NCBI GenBank assembly: GCA_003194445.1
Contig: PQXF01000017.1
Location: forward strand, 1-57,712
DNA from: Candidatus Methanogaster sp.
GTDB lineage: Archaea; Halobacteriota; Methanosarcinia; Methanosarcinales; Methanogasteraceae
Length of the DNA stretch: 57,712 nucleotides
Direction of reading: 5' to 3'
In this document: positions 27,475 through 35,600 of the stretch, piece by piece
Position numbering within the stretch: the stretch's first letter is position 1
Layout of the letters: each line of letters begins with the position of its first letter
The notes under the pieces: model-generated
Databases searched by the model: none
What the model saw: only the letters and a program-made list of their open reading frames with translations
Told to the model about the DNA's origin: nothing
Made by a program: the position numbers and the translations under genes

Positions 27475-30400
27475 ATGCGGATTTCAAGTCTGCTGCTTGC
27501 AGCAGTTCTGTTAATCGTGCTGGCACTTCCGGTAGCAGCAGACTACCCAATGTTCGGGCTTGACCCGGGACGCACAGGAAACGCAAGCGGGGATGCACCG
27601 CTTTCAAACATGCGGATATGGGAGGCGAAACCCGGAGTAGGATATATCGGATGCGGCGCAAGCGTCGCCGACGGCAGGGTCTACGTACCGACCTGGCCTA
27701 CAATGTCAGAGAGTTCGTATCTTGGATTATACTGCCTGGACGAATCAGATGGGAGCATCGTCTGGAATAATTCGCTTGGAGGAAACGGAGGAGTATCAAC
27801 ACCGGCAGTCGTTGGTGATAGGGTGTTTGCAGGTTCTGTCGGACCTTATGGCACTCCCGGACCTGGTGATCCCACGACTGGCGATCTGTACTGCATCAAT
27901 GCCACAAACGGAAATACGCTCTGGAATAAATCGGTCGAATCGAATCCTGGCTGGTTCGGTCTCGCATCTTCGCCACTCATTTATGATGATGTGGTATATG
28001 TGGTCAGCTTTTCAGACGGAAAGCTCCATGCATTCGATCTCGATGGAAACGAACTATGGGATTATGCGGCATCAGGCGGCTCTGATACATTCATGTCGGC
28101 TGCAACCGACGGAAGCAAACTCTTCTTTGGCGGCGGAAACGCTATAAACTGCGTCGATATTGCAACGCATAATGCGGTATGGACGTTTAATGTAGGTGAC
28201 ACGGTGACGACAACGCCTGCAGTCGAAGCCGGAGTTGTGTACTTTGCAACAGGGAAGGGTGAGAAGAAGCTGTATGCTGTCGATATCGCGACGGGAAATG
28301 AGATATGGAGCAGGTATCATTATGGCTCGCTCTCTTCACCAGCGGTATCAAACGGCAGGATATACATCGGCGACAAAGACAAGAGACTCAACTGCATCGA
28401 TGCAACCGATGGAAATGAGATATGGAACCGGACGCTTGAAGGTGCGTGTCGATCATCAGCAGTCGTTGCAGGTGGTCTGGTATACACCGCAGCCAACAGT
28501 GCAGAGGGAACTGTTTACTGTTTTGATGCGGACGATGGTACTTTGAAATGGAGTTATGACACCGGTGACTACGTTATGGCGCAGCCATCGGTCTCCGACG
28601 GAATTCTCTTCATCGGATCAGACACAGGATACCTGTACGCATTCGGCACTCCGGAGAAGTTCTGGAAATGTAATGCAATACTCCTCAAGGGTGAGACGCT
28701 GAATGTCACAGCAGACAACAGCGGAACAAACTACACGATCAACCGCACCACATCACTCGGCGCATTCGTCAAAGCTTCCATGTACGGCGGATTTAATTTC
28801 ACGATCAACGACTCCTGTCACGCCTTCATTGATTCGGTTTCAGGGGTTGCAAACAATGAGACCCGCGGTGAGTTCTGGCATTACCGGGTGAATTATCCTG
28901 ACGATCCGAAGCCGGGGTTGGGCGCAAACGAGTTTGAGCTGAATGCTGCAAGTGATGCCCGCGATGTAATCACATTCTATTATGGAGATTCCGAAACCAC
29001 GCCAGAAAACTCCACGATGGCAATCGAGATCACGACGCAGGTCATCGATGGGAAGCCGGAAGCGATCTTCATCACAGTCGAGCATCATGATTTTATAAAA
29101 AGCACATCCGCTGGAAGCAATCTTAACATCACACTCCTCAATCCTGTTGATGTCCAAAGCGGAATCGATCTTCCCAGATATGATCTGATATTCCTCGAAC
29201 ACATTAGTGGTAGCACTGCCGAAAACCTGAAGAATCCGATCGAAGCCGCAAACACTGCCGGGATTGATATCATCTGCATCCACTCAGAGTGGTATGATGA
29301 CGAGTTCGGGAATGTCGACCTGACCGAGCATCCGCTCATCCTCCAGTACTGGGGCAACTATGGTGAGGAGAATATCGCACGACTGCTGACGTATCTTGAG
29401 GTTTCTTTCTGCGGGTTTATTGGTGACGTAAAAGACCCGGTTTTGACTCCAAAAGCACACATCCGGCATCCGGATACTCCAGAGCGATTCTATGATACAA
29501 CAACGTATCTTGATTGGTATGCCAACAAACCCGGCTACCAGTACAATCCTGATAATATAACGATCGGCGTCGCAAGCTGGTATGAGTCCTCCGGATCGGC
29601 TGAAATATCAAAACTTGCCCATACACTGGAGAAAAAAGGTGTAAACGTGATATCGATCGGGTTTGGTGGAAGTGGAGACCTGAAGAGGTTCTACATTATA
29701 AACAACAGCACAACCGTTGATACAATCGTCTGTACAAAATCGTTCAGAATCAACGTGGGCGATGTTGATCAGGGGATCAGGGACCTTGAAACATTGGATG
29801 TGCCTGTAATGCGAGCGGTCAGGTTGTACTACATGTCGCCAGCCGAGTGGCGAAACGAGACGAGTCATGGAATCTCGATTATGGACCTTGGCTTTCAGGT
29901 GGGGCTGCCTGAAATGGACGGCATAATCGATCCGATCGTTATTGCGGGTAAGAATGAGTCCGATAGTGAGTACCAGCCAATCGATGAGCAGATCAACTGG
30001 ACAGCGAATAGGGCTATCGGCTGGGCGCATCTGAACAGCACCCCGAATGATGAGAAGAGGATTGCGATGATCTATTACAACCACGGTGGCGGCAAGGATA
30101 ATCTCGGCGCAACTTATCTCAATGTTCCTCCGAGTCTGCGAAACATCCTCGTTGCCATGAACGAGTCCGGATACGACGTGACAGGTGGTGTACCCGATGA
30201 AGAAACACTCACCGATCTGATGATTCATCAGGGCACAAACATCGGGACATGGGCACCAGGCGAACTTGAAAGACTCGCCTCCTCCGGGACCGCGACTCTT
30301 CTCCCTGTTGAAACGTATCTCGGATGGTTCGGCGAACTTGAGGCAGAGCGGCAGGCAGAGGTAGTCGAGTGGTGGGGTGAGCCTCCTGGTGAGGTTATGG

Positions 30401-32673
30401 TCTGGACGAATGAAACGACAAAAGAGCAGTACTTCGTGATCCCAAAGTTCTCCTCCGGAAACGTGATCCTTGCACCACAGCCGACACGGGGCCGACTCCG
30501 GAACGACGCGGTGCGATATCACAACAAAGACCTCCCACCACATCATCAGTACATTGCATTCTATCTCTGGTTAGGGGCGGATCAGGGATCCGCTGGATTT
30601 GGCGCGGACGCGATCCTGCACTTCGGAAAGCATGGCACGCAGGAGTGGCTTCCTGGGAAGGGGTCGGGATTGTCATCTGATGATTGCTGGCCCGCAATCC
30701 TGATCCGGGACATGCCTGTGATCTATCCGTACATCATGGACGGCATCGCGGAGGGCACGCAGGCGAAGCGAAGGGGAAGTGCTGCGATGATCACGCATCT
30801 GACCCCCCCGATCGTTGCGGCAGGGCTATACGGGAACCTGACCAACCTGTTAGGAACCGTATCGCTCTACAGCGACCCAACTATCAATAGCACTGTGAAG
30901 CAGGAGTGTAAAAACATCATCATAGCAGAGTGCATGGAACTGCACCTCGATGAGGATCTCGGTGTGGATCCGAACGCCATAGCAGGGGATGACACCGCGT
31001 TTAATCTCTTTGTCGAGGAACTCGCGGATTACCTCTATGGCATCAAGACCGAGCTTGTGCCCTACGGGCTGCACACGTTTGGCGAACCTCCGGAGGGCGA
31101 ACCTAAAATCTCCCTCGTAATTTCGATGCTCCGCGACGGGTACAAGGCAGAGATTGCACATATAATCGGATATGATGACTATCCAAACCCGATTCGGACT
31201 GATGAGGAAGAAGAACTGGATAACTTCGCCGCACAACTCATCGCAGAGGTTCTAAGTGGTACAAATAGCACAGAAGCACAGGAGATTGTGCTCAACCAGT
31301 CAAGTGATGATCTCACCACATACCTGAACCGTGCAGCCGGATTCTCAGGCGATCTTGCGAACTGCACGATCGAGGTGAACCGGACACTGAAAGGGTTCGA
31401 CGGCGGCTACATCCCACCATCTACAGCAGACGATCCGATAAGAGACCCAAGCGCGCTTCCAACTGGGCGAAACTTCTATTCGATGAATCCGCGAGCGATA
31501 CCAACAAAGGAGGCGTGGGAGGCCGGAAAGAAGATGGCAGATGCCTTAATTGAGCGATACCAGGCAGATCACGACGGCGCATACCCGAGAAAACCCGCGA
31601 TCGTTCTCTGGGCGTGGGCGATGACCGATTATGGGATAGTTGAATCCGAGATCCTGTATCTTGTCGGTGCAAGACCAATGTGGGATAGCTATGGTGCTGT
31701 GTATGATGTCGAACTGATCGATGAGAGCGAGCTTGGGCGACCGAGGATCGATGTTATGATAATCCCTTCAGGGCTGCACAGGGACGTCTACCCTGATAAA
31801 TTGAAGCTGATCGATCGTGCGATCCGTCTTGCTGCCGCGGACAATGGTACATTGTATGACAACTATGTCAGAGAGAACTCAGAAGAGATTTTTGAGGCTC
31901 TGAATGCGACAGGCAACTACACCGGACCGTATCCGGAGGAAGATGCGAGATACCTATCAGTGTCACGGATATTCCTTGAAGCACCTGGCACATACGGGCC
32001 GAATCTCGATTCTGTGATCGGTGCAAGCAGCACATGGAACAATAGTTCGGTGATCGGAGAGACCTACATCAGCAGGATGCACTACATCTATGGCGATGAG
32101 GTCTGGGGCATCCCGGGTGAGGAGGTCTTTAAGCTCAATCTGGCGCAGATCGATGCGATCGTGCATAATACCAACTCGAACCTGTACGGGTTCATCGACA
32201 ACGATGATGTCTTCCAGTACGTGGGCGGGCTTGCGAGCGCGTACAGGTATATCGCAGGAAGCGGTAGTCCTGATGTCTACGTAACTGACAACCGCGATCC
32301 CGATGAAAACCCGACAGTATCGTCGCTTAGTGTGGTGATCCACAAAGAACTTCGCACCAGATACTTAAATCCGAAATGGATCGAAGGGATGAGAGGTGAG
32401 GGTTATGCAGGCTCAAGGGAGATTTCTAATTTTATGGAACATCTCGGGGGATGGGATGCCACCATGCCTGATCTGATCACAGACAGTATATGGCAACAGG
32501 TGTACGAGGCGTATGTGAAGGAGGACTATACACCCACCACCGTAGATGCGGTAATTGCTCTTCGAATGGCTACTGGCAGTATCCCTGCTCTTGATTGGGC
32601 TGATGTGAGTGGTGATGGTGTGGTGACTTCGCTTGATGCACTGATGATACTACAAAACACAATAGGAGGCTAA
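27475..32673 (+). CDS. cobN: Exported propeller-DUF4430-CobN fusion ending in a partial dockerin
   Basis: The protein has 1732 residues from ATG 27475, preceded by GGTGAGG. Domains: signal peptide (1-23); propeller (~23-395); DUF4430-like domain (~400-520); CobN/magnesium-chelatase-H family region (~525-1675); dockerin-like tail (~1683-1730). CobN hallmarks are HFGKHGTQEWLPGK at ~1049-1062, EGTQAKRRGSAAMITHLTPP, GRNFYSMNPRAIPTKEAW and RIDVMIIPSGLHRDVYP. CobN binds the tetrapyrrole and is normally cytosolic; here it is exported. Compared with the next gene it lacks the last ~200 residues, including the CCHHTCGNP motif and the TM anchor. These are replaced by a dockerin whose second calcium loop is complete (DVSGDGVVTSLDALMIL) while the first has lost its Asp/Asn/Gly residues (EDYTPTTVDAVIAL). 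It is probably a docked rather than membrane-anchored form; whether it chelates metal is unknown. Confidence 0.88.
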   Translation: MRISSLLLAAVLLIVLALPVAADYPMFGLDPGRTGNASGDAPLSNMRIWEAKPGVGYIGCGASVADGRVYVPTWPTMSESSYLGLYCLDESDGSIVWNNSLGGNGGVSTPAVVGDRVFAGSVGPYGTPGPGDPTTGDLYCINATNGNTLWNKSVESNPGWFGLASSPLIYDDVVYVVSFSDGKLHAFDLDGNELWDYAASGGSDTFMSAATDGSKLFFGGGNAINCVDIATHNAVWTFNVGDTVTTTPAVEAGVVYFATGKGEKKLYAVDIATGNEIWSRYHYGSLSSPAVSNGRIYIGDKDKRLNCIDATDGNEIWNRTLEGACRSSAVVAGGLVYTAANSAEGTVYCFDADDGTLKWSYDTGDYVMAQPSVSDGILFIGSDTGYLYAFGTPEKFWKCNAILLKGETLNVTADNSGTNYTINRTTSLGAFVKASMYGGFNFTINDSCHAFIDSVSGVANNETRGEFWHYRVNYPDDPKPGLGANEFELNAASDARDVITFYYGDSETTPENSTMAIEITTQVIDGKPEAIFITVEHHDFIKSTSAGSNLNITLLNPVDVQSGIDLPRYDLIFLEHISGSTAENLKNPIEAANTAGIDIICIHSEWYDDEFGNVDLTEHPLILQYWGNYGEENIARLLTYLEVSFCGFIGDVKDPVLTPKAHIRHPDTPERFYDTTTYLDWYANKPGYQYNPDNITIGVASWYESSGSAEISKLAHTLEKKGVNVISIGFGGSGDLKRFYIINNSTTVDTIVCTKSFRINVGDVDQGIRDLETLDVPVMRAVRLYYMSPAEWRNETSHGISIMDLGFQVGLPEMDGIIDPIVIAGKNESDSEYQPIDEQINWTANRAIGWAHLNSTPNDEKRIAMIYYNHGGGKDNLGATYLNVPPSLRNILVAMNESGYDVTGGVPDEETLTDLMIHQGTNIGTWAPGELERLASSGTATLLPVETYLGWFGELEAERQAEVVEWWGEPPGEVMVWTNETTKEQYFVIPKFSSGNVILAPQPTRGRLRNDAVRYHNKDLPPHHQYIAFYLWLGADQGSAGFGADAILHFGKHGTQEWLPGKGSGLSSDDCWPAILIRDMPVIYPYIMDGIAEGTQAKRRGSAAMITHLTPPIVAAGLYGNLTNLLGTVSLYSDPTINSTVKQECKNIIIAECMELHLDEDLGVDPNAIAGDDTAFNLFVEELADYLYGIKTELVPYGLHTFGEPPEGEPKISLVISMLRDGYKAEIAHIIGYDDYPNPIRTDEEEELDNFAAQLIAEVLSGTNSTEAQEIVLNQSSDDLTTYLNRAAGFSGDLANCTIEVNRTLKGFDGGYIPPSTADDPIRDPSALPTGRNFYSMNPRAIPTKEAWEAGKKMADALIERYQADHDGAYPRKPAIVLWAWAMTDYGIVESEILYLVGARPMWDSYGAVYDVELIDESELGRPRIDVMIIPSGLHRDVYPDKLKLIDRAIRLAAADNGTLYDNYVRENSEEIFEALNATGNYTGPYPEEDARYLSVSRIFLEAPGTYGPNLDSVIGASSTWNNSSVIGETYISRMHYIYGDEVWGIPGEEVFKLNLAQIDAIVHNTNSNLYGFIDNDDVFQYVGGLASAYRYIAGSGSPDVYVTDNRDPDENPTVSSLSVVIHKELRTRYLNPKWIEGMRGEGYAGSREISNFMEHLGGWDATMPDLITDSIWQQVYEAYVKEDYTPTTVDAVIALRMATGSIPALDWADVSGDGVVTSLDALMILQNTIGG

Positions 32674-32678
32674 GAACT

Positions 32679-35600
32679 ATGAGAACTTCAAATCTGCTGA
32701 TTGCAACACTTCTGCTGGTCGCGCTGGTGCTTCCGGCAGTTGCAGACTACCCGATGTTCGGGCTTGACCCGGGACGCACAGGAAACGCAAGCGGAGATGC
32801 GCCGCTTTCAAACATGCGGATATGGGAGACAAAACCCGGTGTAGGGTACGTCGGATGCGGCGCAAGCGTCTCCGACGGCAGGGTCTACGTATCAACCTGG
32901 CCTACAATGTCAGAGAGTTCAGGTCTTGGATTATACTGCCTGGACGAATCAGATGGGAGCATCATCTGGAATAATTCGCTTGGAGGAAACGGTGGAGTAT
33001 CGACGCCGGCAGTCGCTGGTGACAGAGTGTTTGCAGGTTCTGTCGGACCTTATGGCACTCCCGAACCTGGTGATCCCACGACTGGCGATCTGTACTGCAT
33101 CAATGCCACAAACGGAAATACGCTCTGGAATAAATCGGTCGAATCGAATCCTGGCTGGTTCGGTCTCGCATCTTCGCCACTTATTTATGATGATGTGGTA
33201 TATGTGGTCAGCTTTTCAGACGGAAAGCTCCATGCATTCGATTTTGATGGAAACGAACTATGGGATTATGCGGCATCAGGCGGCTCTGATATATATATGT
33301 CGGCTGCAACCGACGGCAGCAGAATCTTCTTTGGCGGCGGAAACGCTATAAACTGCGTCGATATTGCAACGCATAATGCGGTATGGACGTTTGGTGTGGG
33401 TAGTCAGGTATCAACGACACCCGCAGTCGAGGGCGGGGTTGTGTACTTTGCGACAGGGAAGGGTGAGAAGAAGCTGTATGCTGCCAATACCACGACAGGA
33501 AATGAGACCTGGAGCAGGTATCATTATGGCTCGCTCTCTTCACCAGCGGTATCAAACGGCAGGATATACATCGGCGACAAAGACAAGAGACTCAGCTGCA
33601 TCGATGCAACCGATGGAAGTGAGATATGGAATCAGACACTCAAAGGTGCATGTCGATCATCAGCAGTCGTTGCAGGTGGCATGGTATACACCGCAGCCAA
33701 CGGTGCAGAGGGTACTGTTTACTGTTTTGATGCGGACGATGGTACTTTGAAATGGAGTTATGACACCGGTGACTACGTTATGGTACCGCCATCGGTCTCT
33801 GACGGAATTCTCTTCGTCGGATCAGACACGGGATACCTGTACGCATTCGGCATCTGGAAGGGTAATACAGTGCTCCTTAAGGGAGAGACCCTGAATGTCA
33901 CGACGAACAACGGAGCAAACTACACGATCAGTCCTACCACCGCACTTGGTGCGTTCGTCAAAACCGCAAGGCGTGAAGGTTTTAATTTCACGATCAACGA
34001 CTCAGCTTATGCGGTAAATGGTACGCTGTTCATCGATTCGATTGCAGACGTATCGAATGATGCTGCGGAAGGAAACTGCTGGCATTACTGGGTGAATTAT
34101 CCGGACGGTCCAAAGCCAGACAGAGCTGCAAACGAGTTTGAGCTGAATGCTGCAAGTGATGCCCGCGATGTGGTCATGTTCTATTACGGCGGTGCGACGA
34201 GCACTCCGGTCGATGCTGTAATGGGGGTCGAGATAACGACACAGGTAATCGACGAAAAACCGGAAGCGATCTTCATCACGGTCGAGCGCCATGATTTTAT
34301 CGAATCCGCATCTGCTGGAAGCAATCTTAACATCACACTCCTCAATCCTGCTGAGGTCCAAAGCGGAATCGATCTTCTCCGATATGATCTGGTATTCCTC
34401 GAACACCTTAGTGGTAGCACTGCTGAAAATCTGAAGAATCCAATCGAAGCCGCAAACACTGCCGGGATCGATATCATCTGCATCCACTCAGAGTGGCATG
34501 ATGACGAGTTCGGGAATGTCAATCTGACTGCCGAACATCCGTTTATCCTCCGGTACTGGGACAACTGTGATGAGGAGAACATCGCACGGTTGATGACGTA
34601 TCTTGAAGTTTCTTTCTGCGGACTGATAGGGGACATAAAGAATCCGATCCCAATTCCAAAAACATATATCTGCCACCCGGACACTTCGCAATTGTTCCTG
34701 AATACACCGGAATATCTCGAATGGTATGGAGATATTAACAGGTCCGGCTACCGGTACAATCCCGATAATCTGACGATCGGTATCGCGAGCTGGCATCAAG
34801 CTACCAAATCACCTGAAATACCAGACCTTGTCCATACACTGGAGAAGAAAGGTGTAAACGTGATATCGATAGGATTTGGTGGAAGTGGAGACTTAAGGAG
34901 GTTCTACCTTGTAAACAACAGCACGATCGTTGATACAATCATCTGTACAAAATCGTTCAGAATCAACATGGGCGATGTTGACCAGGGGATCAGGGACCTT
35001 GAAACATTGGATGTGCCTGTGATGCGGGCGCTTCGGTTATACTACATGGCTCCAGCCGCGTGGCGTAATGAGACGAGTCATGGAATCTCAATTCTGGACC
35101 TTGGCTTTCAGGTGGGACTCCCTGAAATGGACGGCATCATCGATCCTATCGTAATCGCGGGTAAGAATGAATCAGATAGCGAGTACCAACCAATCGATGA
35201 GCAGATCAACTGGACAGCAGACCGGGCTACTGGCTGGGCGCATCTGAATAGCACCCCGGATGATGAGAAGAGGCTTGCGATGATCTACTATAATCATGGC
35301 GGCGGCAAGAATAATCTCGCTGCGTGTTATGTCAATGTCCCTCCGAGTCTCCAGAATATTGTAAACGCTATGAACCGATCAGGATACGCCGTTGACGGTG
35401 AGATTCCAAACGAGACCGAGCTTGTCAGGATGATGACGCTTAATGGAACAAACATCGGGACATGGGCTCCAGGCGAACTTGAAAGACTTGTCTCCTCCGG
35501 GACAGCGACCCTGCTACCTGTTGAAACATATCTCGGATGGTTCGGCGAACTTGAGGCAGATCGGCAAGCAGAAGTGGTCGAGAGGTGGGGCAAGCCTCCG

